Source: Hyalangium versicolor
GTDB lineage: Bacteria > Myxococcota > Myxococcia > Myxococcales > Myxococcaceae
Assembly (NCBI RefSeq): GCF_020103695.1
Contig: NZ_JAHXBF010000053.1
Coordinates: 1 to 44,734 of the forward strand
Direction of reading: 5' to 3'
Length of the DNA: 44,734 bases
Each line of letters opens with the position of its first letter. Position 1 is the stretch's first letter. This document shows, piece by piece, positions 9,185-17,917 of this stretch. The position numbers were made by a program, and so were the translations under genes. The notes under the pieces were generated by a model. It made no database searches, was not told where the DNA came from, and saw nothing but the letters and a program-made list of their open reading frames with translations.

Positions 9185-9630
9185 GGAAGATAGGAGGTGC
9201 TAGAGCCTTTACAACCCCCATAGCCCACCATGATTACGATGCGCCGTTCAACCTCACATGCGCGCAGTTGCACGCAGATGTGACGGGATGCATCGGAAGC
9301 CCCCCTTAAAACCTGTTTCACATGTTTCAGAGCCCGGTCCCAGACCGATCCAGCACACGACTCTACGGGCTGGCGATCGTTACGGTACTTCCCAGGTATT
9401 GTTGGAGAAGACCTCTGGGTTGGAACAGAACTGCTGATTTTACGATGGGTGCCACGAACCCCACCTCATGGGTCCGATCCTGATCCGAGAGTTGTGCAGC
9501 CCGCTGCACGGTGTTTCACACTCGGGTCTCACCTGGCGCCTCTTCTCTCGCGGGGTTGGCCCGGGCATGAGGGTTGCTGAACGGAAAGTGCATCCGCCGC
9601 CCGTGCGGCCAAACCTCCAGGAGCCCCCGC
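9185..9630. promoter_or_regulatory. AT-richer intergenic region between PKS and lipoprotein genes
   Basis: These 446 bases separate the divergent PKS (minus) and lipoprotein (plus) genes and are visibly richer in A and T than the flanks. They hold an interrupted dyad at 9255-9282 (CACATNNGCG...CGCNNATGTG) and a direct repeat at 9314-9329 (TGTTTCA-CA-TGTTTCA), both upstream of the PKS start. I see no confident -35/-10 pair and no gene. The region most likely carries the promoter and operators of the biosynthetic operon. Confidence 0.5.
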
Positions 9631-10443
9631 ATGACGCCCCGCCCCCTGTCCCTCGCCGTCCTCGCCGCTGTCGCCACTGCCTGCGGCGAAGGGGCTCCCA
9701 CGCAGGTGGAGATCAACGAGGCTCGGGACCGTGTCGATGTCGCGCTCGGCGCGGCGACGCAGGTCCGCGCGGGGCTCGAGCTGCTCGGCCTGCTGCCGGT
9801 GTACACGTGTGGCAACCCTCGCAGGAGCTTCGTGGGGCAGGCCACCGAGTCGCTCCAGGCCCAAGTGGGCTGTGTCACCGCCAGCACCGAGGCCCTGGAT
9901 GCCAGCACCGACGCGGTGGTGCTCTCCTTCGCGGAAGCTGGCTGCGAGGTTCGCGGGCACACCGTCACCGGGCAGGCGGCCTTCAGGTACTCGGGAGGCG
10001 AGGACCGGATGGAGATGAAGGCGGACCTGCGTGGGCTTCAGGTAGATGGTGACTCACTACAGGTGGAGGTGGGGTATGGCACCTGCGGTGATGAGTCCCG
10101 CTACTACGCTCTGGCGGAGGGCACGCTGCCCCGCCGGTCCGAGTACACGTACCGGGTGGATGGGCAGGTGGGCGTGCGCGAGGGGCTACCGGTGCTCGGC
10201 GGCACCACATTGGTGTTCAACGGACCGGGCGAGTTCCACGGGCCGGCGGGCACGAACCGGCTCACCTTCACCGAGTTGGAGTACGAGTTGGGGGAGTACG
10301 CCCCGAAGGAGGGCGAGGCGCTGCTGGAGACGGCGGACGGGAGGACGGTGAAGGCGTCGTTCAGCCCGGCCCTGTGGCGATTGGGGAAGATGGAGCTGAC
10401 GGTGGACGGCCGGGATCCGGTGACGGTGCCCATCGTCCGGTGA
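9631..10443 (+). CDS. Hypothetical lipoprotein
   Basis: A 270-residue protein. The ATG at 9631 is preceded by CCAGGAG and opens a leader, MTPRPLSLAVLAAVATAC, ending in a lipobox-like ATAC, so it is probably a lipoprotein. The next 20 or so residues look like a helix (VEINEARDRVDVALG). The rest alternates polar and hydrophobic residues as in a beta-rich domain, with four or so cysteines that could pair. I do not recognise a family. The open frame extends upstream to 9574, but that part lacks a leader. It runs towards the aminotransferase gene 44 bases downstream, which may be co-transcribed. Confidence 0.7.
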   Translation: MTPRPLSLAVLAAVATACGEGAPTQVEINEARDRVDVALGAATQVRAGLELLGLLPVYTCGNPRRSFVGQATESLQAQVGCVTASTEALDASTDAVVLSFAEAGCEVRGHTVTGQAAFRYSGGEDRMEMKADLRGLQVDGDSLQVEVGYGTCGDESRYYALAEGTLPRRSEYTYRVDGQVGVREGLPVLGGTTLVFNGPGEFHGPAGTNRLTFTELEYELGEYAPKEGEALLETADGRTVKASFSPALWRLGKMELTVDGRDPVTVPIVR

Positions 10444-10487
10444 AAGCGGAGAGGCGCGCGGGCCCGACCTCCGGTAGGGTGCGCGGC

Positions 10488-11765
10488 GTGAGCGACGACT
10501 TCACGATTCCAGCGTTCCGCGCCGTGCCCCGCACGGGCGTCATCTATGTCACCACCGAGGCAGGCCGCCGAGGGTACCGTCCAGGAGACCCGGAGTGGTG
10601 CAACCTGGGCCAGGGCCAGCCCGAGACGGGCGAGCTGCCGGGAGCCCCGCCGCGGGTGGGCAAGGTCGCCGTGGACGTGGCGGACCTGGAGTATGCCCCG
10701 GTAGCGGGGCTGTGGGAGGTGCGCGAGGCGATCGCGGGCCTCTACAACCGGCTCTACCGCAAGGGGATGCCGAGCCAGTACAGCGCGGAGAACGTGAGCC
10801 TGTCGGGCGGTGGGCGCACCTCGCTCACGCGCGCGGCGGCGAGTCTGGGGACGGTGAACCTGGGCCACTTCCTGCCGGACTACACCGCCTACGAGGAGCT
10901 GCTGGACGTCTTCAAGGCGTTCACGGCCATCCCCATCCTGCTGGAGGGTGAGCGTGGCTATGCCTTCACGCATGAGGATCTGCGGCGCGAGGTGCAGGGG
11001 CGCGGGCTGTCCGCCCTGCTCTTCTCCAACCCGTGCAACCCCACGGGCAAACTGGTGCAGGGCGATGAGCTGGCGCGTTGGGTGGGCGTGGCGCGCGAGC
11101 AGGAGTGCACGCTGCTCATCGACGAGTTCTATTCGCACTACATCTGGACGGGGCGGCCGGGGCAGCTGCCGGTGGAGAGCGCCGCGCGGTACGTGGAGGA
11201 CGTGAACCGCGATCCGGTGGTCGTGTTCGACGGCCTGACGAAGAACTGGCGTTATCCGGGCTGGCGCATGACGTGGACGGTGGGGCCGCAGAAGGTCATT
11301 GAGGCGGTCTCCAGCGCGGGCAGCTTCCTGGACGGTGGAGGCAGCCGGCCCCTGCAGCGCGCCGCGCTCCCGCTGTTGGAAGAGCAGCACGTGGTGGCCG
11401 AGACGAATGCCATCAACACCGCGTTCCGCGAGAAGCGGGATCGGTTCCACTCGCGGCTGGAGCGGCTGGGCATCCGCAGCGATCGGCCGCCGGATGGGAC
11501 GTTCTACGTGTGGGGCAACCTGGCCGGGCTGCCGCCGCCGCTCAATGACGGCATGGGCTTCTTCCGGGCCGCTCTGGAGGAGAAGATCATCTGCGTGCCT
11601 GGGGAGTTCTTCGACGTGAACCCGGGCAAGCGGCGCGCGCGCTCCTCGCGATTCCGTACGTATGTGCGGCTGTCGTTCGGTCCGTCCATCGACGTGCTGG
11701 ACAAGGCGCTCGAGCGGATGGAGGCGATGATCCTGCGCCACATGGGTACGCCCGCGAAGCGGTAG
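10488..11765 (+). CDS. PLP-dependent aminotransferase, class I/II
   Basis: A 425-residue fold-type I aminotransferase. Visible motifs are SGGGRTSLTRAA (phosphate-binding region, about residue 105), NPCNPTGKL, LIDEFYSHY (pyridine-N Asp), DGLTKNWRYPGWRMTW with the Schiff-base lysine, and a C-terminal RTYVRLSFG whose Arg would bind the substrate carboxylate. The length is normal for the family. The amino donor and acceptor cannot be read from sequence. The start is uncertain: a GTG at 10488 (VSDDFTIPAF) follows GGTAGGG, while the open frame extends to 10374 inside the upstream lipoprotein gene. It ends 18 bases from the convergent D-threonine-aldolase-like gene. Confidence 0.88.
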   Translation: MSDDFTIPAFRAVPRTGVIYVTTEAGRRGYRPGDPEWCNLGQGQPETGELPGAPPRVGKVAVDVADLEYAPVAGLWEVREAIAGLYNRLYRKGMPSQYSAENVSLSGGGRTSLTRAAASLGTVNLGHFLPDYTAYEELLDVFKAFTAIPILLEGERGYAFTHEDLRREVQGRGLSALLFSNPCNPTGKLVQGDELARWVGVAREQECTLLIDEFYSHYIWTGRPGQLPVESAARYVEDVNRDPVVVFDGLTKNWRYPGWRMTWTVGPQKVIEAVSSAGSFLDGGGSRPLQRAALPLLEEQHVVAETNAINTAFREKRDRFHSRLERLGIRSDRPPDGTFYVWGNLAGLPPPLNDGMGFFRAALEEKIICVPGEFFDVNPGKRRARSSRFRTYVRLSFGPSIDVLDKALERMEAMILRHMGTPAKR

Positions 11766-11783
11766 CGCGTTACCGGGGCACGC

Positions 11784-12884
11784 TCACGGCGAGCCCCAGC
11801 CTCGGCCCGCGACGGCCCACGCGTGGGACACCGAGCCCGCGCGGAGGGCCCAGAGCCGCTCGTGCAGGACCACCGAGGCGCAGACGTGGTTCGGCACCAC
11901 GCGGACGCGGTCTCCCACACGAGGCCGCCAGTCCGTGCCCGAGAGATCCAGCAGCCCGTGTTCCTCGGACAATGATCGGAGCGTCACCTCCGGGCGATCG
12001 AGCAGGGCGCCATAGCCGGCAACGGAAGCGACGCCCTCCTCCTTCGCCAGGGCCTTGGAGCCCGCGTCGATGACGGCCTGTCCGGGAACGGCCGTGCTCA
12101 CCACGGTGGCGAGCACCGAGTAGGCACACTCCCTCCAGTCACAGGCCCCCACCGCCGCGCTGTTGCGATCATTGAAGATGTTGATGCCGGGGCGGATCTC
12201 CGTGAGCCCTGCCACCTCGTGCGAGCGCCAGAGCGTGGGGGTGGAACCGCCGCTGACCACGCCAGGATGGAGCCCTGCATCGGACAGCGCGCGGGAGAAC
12301 TCCTGGAGGCGAGTGGTCAGGTCTCCCAGCGCGGAGTTCTGAGCGTTCAGCGAAGAGCGGATATGTCCTGGGTAGAACGTGATGCCTCGATACTCCACGG
12401 ACTCCGCCGTGCTGCTCTCCCGGGCCAGCGCGAGAGCCTCCGCGGGGCTCTGCACACCCACCCGCCGCATCCCGAGATCCAGCTCCACCAGCACCCCCAC
12501 CGTCCTTCCCGCCTTGCACGCGGCGATGCTCAATCCGGCAAGCGCCTCTCGGGAGTCGAGCGCCACCGTGAGCCGCACCTGCGCGGGGAGCCGCATGAGC
12601 CGCTCGAGCCGGGCTGCTCCCACAGGGGGATAGGCGAGGAGCACGTCGCTGGCTACCGTCGCCATCACTTCGGCTTCATGCGGCGTTGAGACTGTAACTC
12701 CCGAGGCCCCGGCCTGGAGCTGGAGCGCCGCGAGTTCCGGCACCTTGTGTGTCTTCGTGTGCGGCCGCCACCGCAGGCCATGCTGCCGGGCGTAGGTATC
12801 CACGCGCCGCAGGTTGGCCTCCACGCGCTCCAGGTCGACGAGGGCGGCGGGCGTCTCCAGGTTCTCCAGCGATGGCCTCTCCAT
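11784..12884 (-). CDS. D-threonine aldolase / D-serine dehydratase-like enzyme
   Basis: A 366-residue fold-type III PLP enzyme of the alanine-racemase-N superfamily. WRPHTKTHKVPELA near residue 40 carries the PLP lysine, and the C-terminal VPNHVCASVVLHERLW contains the His/Cys metal site typical of D-threonine aldolases and eukaryotic-type D-serine dehydratases. It should act on D-beta-hydroxy amino acids in the cytoplasm, either cleaving D-threonine to glycine and acetaldehyde or deaminating D-serine. The ATG at 12884 (MERPSLENLETPAAL) fits the family start better than the open frame reaching 12950. It is divergent from the AmpG-like permease gene with only about 50 bases between starts, so the promoters must overlap. 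Confidence 0.85.
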   Translation of the reverse strand: MERPSLENLETPAALVDLERVEANLRRVDTYARQHGLRWRPHTKTHKVPELAALQLQAGASGVTVSTPHEAEVMATVASDVLLAYPPVGAARLERLMRLPAQVRLTVALDSREALAGLSIAACKAGRTVGVLVELDLGMRRVGVQSPAEALALARESSTAESVEYRGITFYPGHIRSSLNAQNSALGDLTTRLQEFSRALSDAGLHPGVVSGGSTPTLWRSHEVAGLTEIRPGINIFNDRNSAAVGACDWRECAYSVLATVVSTAVPGQAVIDAGSKALAKEEGVASVAGYGALLDRPEVTLRSLSEEHGLLDLSGTDWRPRVGDRVRVVPNHVCASVVLHERLWALRAGSVSHAWAVAGRGWGSP

Positions 12885-12937
12885 GGGCGCCCCACGATAA
12901 TGCTTCCCGTGCCTTCCTTCATGACTTCGAGCGTTCC

Positions 12938-14170
12938 GTGAAGCTCTCACCTCGCAGGCTCGGCCTGCTCAGCGCGCTCTACTTCGTCCAGGGCTTACCC
13001 TTTGGGTTCCAGTCCATCGCGCTCCCTGTCTACCTGCGCACCCAGGGTGTCTCGATCCTGGCCCTCGGATTCCTGGGCCTGCTGGCGCTGCCGTGGATGT
13101 TCAAGGCGCTGTGGGCGCCTCTGGTGGATCGGTACGGCTCTGCCCGCATCGGCCGGCGCAAATCGTGGATCCTCCCGCTCCAAGCGGCGCTGGCGGGAAC
13201 CTGTGCCGTGGCGGCATTCGTTCCCGTGCAGGGCGCACTGTCGCTATTGCTGGGGCTCATCTTCCTGATGAACCTCTTCGCCGCGACACAGGACATCGCG
13301 GTGGACGGGTTCGCGGCGGACTCGCTCAGCGCCGAGGAGCTAGGACTGGGCAACACGGCGCAGGTGGTGGGCTACAAATTGGGGATGATCACGGGCGGAG
13401 GGCTGCTGGTCTGGGCGAGCCAGTACATCGGCTGGCAGGGGCTGTTCCTCTCGATGGCGGCGCTCTGCCTGGCGGTGTTCGCGGTGACGGCCTTCGCGAG
13501 GGAATCCGCGCCCCAGGGGCATTCCTCCGAGCGAACGAGCTGGAAACAGGTGATGACGCAGCTCAAGGAAGCCCTGATGCTGCCCGGAACGCTCTGGCTG
13601 CTGATCTTCATCGCCACGTACAAGTTCGGCGAGACGATGTCGGATGTTCTCTACAAGCTCTTCCTGGTCGACGCGGGTATCCGTCCCGAGCAGATCGGGC
13701 TGTGGGTGGGCACGTGGGGAACAGCCACCTCGCTGGTGGGCTCGTTGGTGGGAGGGCTGCTCGCGACTCGGATGCCGCTGCTGGGAGCGCTCACCGTCAC
13801 AGCCTCCTTGCGGATCTTCCCGCTGGTGGGCCGGTGGTGGCTGGCGAAGATGGGGGTTACGGATGCGGGCGTCATCGGCGTCACCATGGCCGAGGAGTTC
13901 TTCGGCGGAGCGCTGACCACGACGATGTTCGCCTTCATGATGTCGCGGGTGGATCGGCGCATCAGCGCCACTCACTACACGCTGATGGCGAGCGTGGAGG
14001 TGCTCGGCAAGGCACCCGGAGGCCCGCTTGGGGGGTTGCTCGTGGGCAAGGCGCATTGGAGCTATGCCCAGGTGTTCCTGCTGGGTGTGGCGCTCTCGAT
14101 CGCCTTCCTCTTCCTCATCCTGCCACTGAGGAGACAGAGGAACTCCCCAGCCCCACAGCCCACGTCGTGA
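12938..14170 (+). CDS. AmpG-like MFS permease
   Basis: About 410 residues with roughly 12 hydrophobic segments. The N-terminus (LYFVQGLPFGFQ, then LPWMFKALWAPLVDRYG) is characteristic of the AmpG/muropeptide-type branch of the major facilitator superfamily, so it probably imports anhydromuropeptides or a related compound across the inner membrane. ATQDIAVDGFA in TM4 also fits that branch. The start is unclear: a GTG at 12938 begins just before TM1, while an ATG at 12872 would overlap the divergent aldolase start. No strong ribosome binding site decides it. A short DUF-less gap follows before the next small gene. Confidence 0.82.
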   Translation: MKLSPRRLGLLSALYFVQGLPFGFQSIALPVYLRTQGVSILALGFLGLLALPWMFKALWAPLVDRYGSARIGRRKSWILPLQAALAGTCAVAAFVPVQGALSLLLGLIFLMNLFAATQDIAVDGFAADSLSAEELGLGNTAQVVGYKLGMITGGGLLVWASQYIGWQGLFLSMAALCLAVFAVTAFARESAPQGHSSERTSWKQVMTQLKEALMLPGTLWLLIFIATYKFGETMSDVLYKLFLVDAGIRPEQIGLWVGTWGTATSLVGSLVGGLLATRMPLLGALTVTASLRIFPLVGRWWLAKMGVTDAGVIGVTMAEEFFGGALTTTMFAFMMSRVDRRISATHYTLMASVEVLGKAPGGPLGGLLVGKAHWSYAQVFLLGVALSIAFLFLILPLRRQRNSPAPQPTS

Positions 14171-14290
14171 CGAGAGGAGCACGGGAGGCCCTTATCTCCC
14201 CTGGCAGAGCCAGATCTCAATGTCCAACAACAGCCTGCATTCCGCAGTTCGATATGGTGGAGCGTTCATCCTCACGACGGTCTCCTCACC

Positions 14291-14656
14291 ATGAGTTCGA
14301 TTCGCCCGCCAGAAGACTGGAAGAAGCGCGGTCCAGACACCCTGGACATCCTGCTCTTCGTGCGTGAGCAACTTCAGCAGGGCGTCATGCCCGAGATGTT
14401 CTTTGGGCGAGTGGATGTCCACGCTCTGCTCGGATTCGTCGATGGGACCCACTTCACGCTCTATTGCCAGCACCAGCAGGACCAGCGGTATATGGACTTC
14501 ATCACCTGGCTGCGCGACGTGAAGCACGAGTTCCCGGCAGGCGGTGGCTGGGCGAAGAAGTTCCTCGAAGACTGTCACGGCGATCACCGCGAGGCACTCG
14601 ATAGGTTCTTCGACCGCATGGCCGAGTTCGCTGCGCTGAGAGGAGGACCGCGATGA
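14291..14656 (+). CDS. Hypothetical 121-residue protein
   Basis: A soluble, Trp/Phe/His-rich protein without signal or membrane segment. It has a helical N-terminus (DTLDILLFVREQLQQG), a beta segment (FGRVDVHALLGFVDG) and a helical C-terminus. I do not recognise a domain. Codon use and third-position GC fit the neighbours. The ribosome binding site is weak. It ends 167 bases before a convergent gene, with a strong hairpin in the gap. Confidence 0.6.
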   Translation: MSSIRPPEDWKKRGPDTLDILLFVREQLQQGVMPEMFFGRVDVHALLGFVDGTHFTLYCQHQQDQRYMDFITWLRDVKHEFPAGGGWAKKFLEDCHGDHREALDRFFDRMAEFAALRGGPR

Positions 14657-14737
14657 TGATCCTCCCCTCGAACCGGCTCATGGCAACGCCCGCGCCCGGT
14701 TAGCCGGGAACCGTGTGATGAGGGCGAGCGGGACGGC

Positions 14738-14779
14738 CGGTGCGGGAGGACCCGTCAACCGACGGGGGGACCCGCACCG
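14738..14779. terminator. Strong bidirectional hairpin between convergent genes
   Basis: CGGTGCGGG (14738-14746) pairs with CCCGCACCG (14771-14779) and, inside a 4x4 internal loop, CCCGTC (14751-14756) pairs with GACGGG (14761-14766) around an AACC loop. That is 15 base pairs in one structure, placed between two convergent genes. There is no T-tract, but the symmetry suits a terminator serving both strands. Confidence 0.7.
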
Positions 14780-14823
14780 AGACGAGGGGCCCGCGACCTG
14801 TGCCCCATACTCGCGCCCTGGCT

Positions 14824-15201
14824 TCAGCGCTTGAGCCACCGTACCGTCAGCCCTCCGATCACGAGGACCGCGGCCACTGGAAGGCCCCTCCGCAGGTTGT
14901 GCTCCCACGAGTCCACCCGGTCGGCCATCATCAGCATCATCCAGTGCCTCGCCCAGTGGTCCGGGTACTTGTAGGCCACCTTGCGAATCACCCCGCTGAG
15001 CCCCTTGGGCGGAGCCGCCGTCCCGAACACCGGCGGCATCCCCTGCCTGCCGCCGTGCACCATCACCGGATAATCCGAGTGTTGCGGCGTAACGGGCACC
15101 TGCGCCCCCGCCAGCGGCTGCGGCTCCAACTCCATGGGCACTCCGGGACGCTGGCTCGGATCCAAATCCGCCCCCCTGCCCTCGATTCCCTGTCCTTGCA
15201 T
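14824..15201 (-). CDS. Small tail-anchored hypothetical protein
   Basis: A 125-residue protein with a polar Pro/Gln-rich N-terminal half and a C-terminal hydrophobic segment (about GLPVAAVLVIGGLTVRW), suggesting a single tail anchor in the inner membrane. The ATG at 15201 is preceded by AGAGGAGA, a good ribosome binding site; the open frame extending to 15642 is a shadow of the dehydrogenase gene. It starts 17 bases after the alcohol dehydrogenase stop, so it is almost certainly in the same operon. The function is unknown; a membrane partner for the dehydrogenase is only a guess. Confidence 0.72.
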   Translation of the reverse strand: MQGQGIEGRGADLDPSQRPGVPMELEPQPLAGAQVPVTPQHSDYPVMVHGGRQGMPPVFGTAAPPKGLSGVIRKVAYKYPDHWARHWMMLMMADRVDSWEHNLRRGLPVAAVLVIGGLTVRWLKR

Positions 15202-15218
15202 GGTCGTGTCTCCTCTCG

Positions 15219-16367
15219 TCAGGCGTGTCCGTGAGGAGCGAGGACGCACTTGATGCAGCCGTCCCGCTTCTGCGCGAACAGGTGATAGGCGTGCGGTGCA
15301 TCCTCCAGCGGGAAGCGGTGGGTGATGATGCCCTTGGCATCGATCCGCCCCGCCCGGATGTGCTCCAGCAGGTGCGGCATGTACCGGCGCACGTTGCACT
15401 GGTTCATCCGCAGCGTCAGGCCCTTGTTCATCGCCGACCCGATGTTGATCAGGTTCCATGGCGGCCCGTACACGCCGATGATCGACACGTTGCCGCCCTT
15501 GCGCACGGCGCTGATGCTCCAGTTGATCGCCGTGGGCGCACCGGCCTCCAACTTGGCCAGCCCCAGCATCTTGTGCATCGTCGAACCCTCGGCCTCCATC
15601 CCCACCGCATCGATGCACACGTCCGCCCCGCGCCCGCCGCACAACTCCCGGAGGTGCATCACCACGTCATCCACCTCCTTGAAGTTCACCGTCTCCACCT
15701 TGGCGAACTGCTCGGCGAAGGCCAGCCGGTACGGCACGTGGTCCACCGCGATCACCCGCCCCGCCCCCATCAGCCACGCGGACTTCATCGCGAACAGGCC
15801 CACCGGTCCCGCGCCAAATACCACCACCGTCTCGCCGCCCTTGATCTCGCCCATCTCCGCGCCCTGGTACCCTGTGGGCAGGATGTCGCTGAGGAAGAGC
15901 ACGGACTCGTCATCCATATCGTCCGGGATCCTCATCGGCCCCACATCCGCGAACGGAACGCGCACGTACTCGGCCTGCCCGCCCTCGTAGCCGCCCGTGG
16001 TGTGCGAGTAGCCGAACACCCCGCTGGCCAGATCGCTCGACGGGTTCGAGTTCTCACACAGGGCCGTCAGCCCCCGCTGGCAGTAGAAACACGAGCCGCA
16101 GGAGATGTTGAACGGCACCACCACGCGATCTCCCTTGCGCAGGTTCTTCACCTCGCGCCCCGCCTCCTCCACCTCCCCCACGAACTCGTGCCCGAAGGTG
16201 CAGCCCACGCGCGTGTCCGCGATGAGTCCATGCAGCAAGTGCAGATCCGAGCCACAGATCGCCGCGCGCGTCACCTTCAAGATGACATCCTGGGGGTGCT
16301 CGATGCTCGGATCCGGCTTGGTCTCCACGCGGACCCGATAGGGCCCCTGATACGTCAAAGCGCGCAT
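15219..16367 (-). CDS. Zinc-dependent alcohol/formaldehyde dehydrogenase family
   Basis: A 382-residue medium-chain dehydrogenase. AAICGSDLHLLHG holds the catalytic zinc Cys, GHEFVGEV the catalytic His/Glu, CGSCFYCQRGLTALC the four-cysteine structural zinc site, and VVVFGAGPVGLFA the Rossmann nucleotide loop with VDH two strands later, suggesting NAD. The long insert and C-terminus resemble the glutathione-independent formaldehyde dehydrogenase subgroup. The substrate is not determined. The gene is followed by the small tail-anchored protein in one operon. It is divergent from the phosphoribosyltransferase gene 143 bases away. Confidence 0.88.
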   Translation of the reverse strand: MRALTYQGPYRVRVETKPDPSIEHPQDVILKVTRAAICGSDLHLLHGLIADTRVGCTFGHEFVGEVEEAGREVKNLRKGDRVVVPFNISCGSCFYCQRGLTALCENSNPSSDLASGVFGYSHTTGGYEGGQAEYVRVPFADVGPMRIPDDMDDESVLFLSDILPTGYQGAEMGEIKGGETVVVFGAGPVGLFAMKSAWLMGAGRVIAVDHVPYRLAFAEQFAKVETVNFKEVDDVVMHLRELCGGRGADVCIDAVGMEAEGSTMHKMLGLAKLEAGAPTAINWSISAVRKGGNVSIIGVYGPPWNLINIGSAMNKGLTLRMNQCNVRRYMPHLLEHIRAGRIDAKGIITHRFPLEDAPHAYHLFAQKRDGCIKCVLAPHGHA

Positions 16368-16510
16368 AGGCTAAGCTCCTTTGCCTTAAAGGGGTGAGGA
16401 CTCCCCAACCCGGGAGCAAGGCACGCCCGTGCCAATCCCTGGGTGCCAGGGCGACCGGGCAGCCAACCTGGATTTGCAGACAGCTGGCTGGCTCCTCACG
16501 TTCCGTCCAA

Positions 16511-17191
16511 ATGATCACTCCCTTCTCCCACCGCGCTCACGCAGGTGAGGTGCTCGCCCGCTCGCTCGCGCGGTTCGCGGGACGGCATGACGTCACCGTT
16601 CTCGGCGTCCCCAATGGGGGCGCGGCCGTCGCCTTCGAGGTCGCGTGCCACCTCGCCGCGCCGCTGGATCTCTGCTTCCTCGAGCCCATCGTCTCCCCCC
16701 AGGGAGATGTCACGCTCGGCCTGCTCGGCTGGCCGCCCGCGCAGCAGCTCCACGATTCCGTCATCAACGCACTGGGTGTCAGCGACGAGCCCCTGCGCCA
16801 GGCCATGGCCCAGACCTGGCGGCGCCTCCGTCAGAGGATCCACGCCCTGCGTCCGCCCGCGCCTCCGCCCGCGCTCCATGGGCGCACCGTCATCCTCGTG
16901 GACGAGGGGGCCTCCCAGGGCCTCCTACTGCAGGAGGCGGCGGGGCTGGTACGCCGCACGGGCGCTCGCACCGTGGTGGCCGCGGTGCCCGTGGGTTCGC
17001 GTGAGGGACTGAGGCTGCTCTCCCCAGACTTCGATGACGTCGTCTGCCCCTGGCAGCCCCTGCCCTTCGACGTGCTCCCGTCCTTCTATGGCGACTTCCG
17101 CCCCGTGGCGGACGAGGACGTGCGCGGCTTTCTCTTGCGAGCCTGGGGCGACTGGGGCCGCTTGGGCTCCGAGATTCCCGACGTCCCCTGA
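16511..17191 (+). CDS. Phosphoribosyltransferase-like protein with altered PRPP loop
   Basis: A 226-residue protein matching the stand-alone type I phosphoribosyltransferase family along its whole length (HRAHAGEVLARSL, GVPNGGAAVAFEVA, a PxPF-like region then WYxDF as SFYGDF). The signature residues are changed: the family PRGG reads PNGG, the following vRK region reads LEP, and the PRPP loop VDDGxATG reads VDEGASQG. So the fold is recognisable but PRPP use is doubtful. The ATG at 16511 starts the first family motif; the open frame upstream to 16394 is intergenic. Its last 106 bases overlap the 3' end of the convergent glycosylase gene. Confidence 0.75.
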   Translation: MITPFSHRAHAGEVLARSLARFAGRHDVTVLGVPNGGAAVAFEVACHLAAPLDLCFLEPIVSPQGDVTLGLLGWPPAQQLHDSVINALGVSDEPLRQAMAQTWRRLRQRIHALRPPAPPPALHGRTVILVDEGASQGLLLQEAAGLVRRTGARTVVAAVPVGSREGLRLLSPDFDDVVCPWQPLPFDVLPSFYGDFRPVADEDVRGFLLRAWGDWGRLGSEIPDVP

Positions 17192-17862
17192 GCCTGGGGC
17201 AGCTCCAGCGAGCGCCACAGGTACCAGCTGGCCACCGTGCGCCACGGCCGCCAGCGCTCGCCGTGGGCCAGCACGTCGCGCGGCCGCGGGGATTCCTTCA
17301 ATCCCTGCATGAGCATGAAGCCCTTGCGGATGGCGAAGTCATCCACGGGCAGCACGTCTGGCCGCCCCAGCCTGAAGATGAGCAGCATCTCCACCGTCCA
17401 TTGGCCGATGCCTCGCACCTGCGTGAAGCGCTCGATGAGCTCCGCGTCGCCCAACCGGTGAACCTCGGCCAGCGTGGGGACAGCGCCCTCGCGGGTCTTC
17501 AGCGCCAGGTCCTTCAGCGCCGCGGCCTTGTTGGCTGACAGCCCCGCCTCGCGCAGGGCGGTGTCCGGCGTGGCCAACAGCGCCTCGGGCGTGAACCCCG
17601 CGCCCTGCCCCACCCGATCGCAGAGGCGGCCGAAGATGGTGGCCGCCGCGCGGCCGTGGAGCTGCTGGTAGACGATGGACTCAGCCAGCGCCTCGAATGG
17701 GCTGTGCAAGGGCTTGAGCGAGAGCCGGAACGGGCCCACCTGCCGCATCACCTCACCCAGGCGAGGATCGGCGCGGGCCAGCGCCCGGCGAGCCGAGACG
17801 GTGAACGCCTCCGGGAGCAGCAAGGCAGCGGGAACGGAAGCGGCGCGAGAGGTGGCGGGCAT
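17086..17862 (-). CDS. DNA-3-methyladenine glycosylase II (AlkA-like)
   Basis: A 258-residue HhH-GPD base-excision glycosylase that removes alkylated purines from DNA. The core includes ESIVYQQLHGRAA, the helix-hairpin-helix VRGIGQWTVEML near 170, and LPVDDFAIRKG with the catalytic Asp, followed by WRPWRTVASWYLWRSLE. The domain ends near residue 215. Beyond it is a basic tail of about 40 residues (KRKPRTSSS) encoded over the 3' end of the opposite phosphoribosyltransferase gene, so the tail may be a by-product of stop-codon loss. The ATG at 17862 is preferred; a GTG six codons upstream is possible. Confidence 0.88.
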   Translation of the reverse strand: MPATSRAASVPAALLLPEAFTVSARRALARADPRLGEVMRQVGPFRLSLKPLHSPFEALAESIVYQQLHGRAAATIFGRLCDRVGQGAGFTPEALLATPDTALREAGLSANKAAALKDLALKTREGAVPTLAEVHRLGDAELIERFTQVRGIGQWTVEMLLIFRLGRPDVLPVDDFAIRKGFMLMQGLKESPRPRDVLAHGERWRPWRTVASWYLWRSLELPQAQGTSGISEPKRPQSPQARKRKPRTSSSATGRKSP

Positions 17863-17917
17863 GGCGAACCATGCTGCCACCCTCGCGCGAGGACTGCACG
17901 CAAGTTCAGCTACAACC

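Noticed and set aside
9410..9440. Sigma-54-like promoter near TTGGAACAGAACTGCT
   Set aside because: The GG-GC spacing is nine bases instead of ten and the flanking consensus bases are poor.
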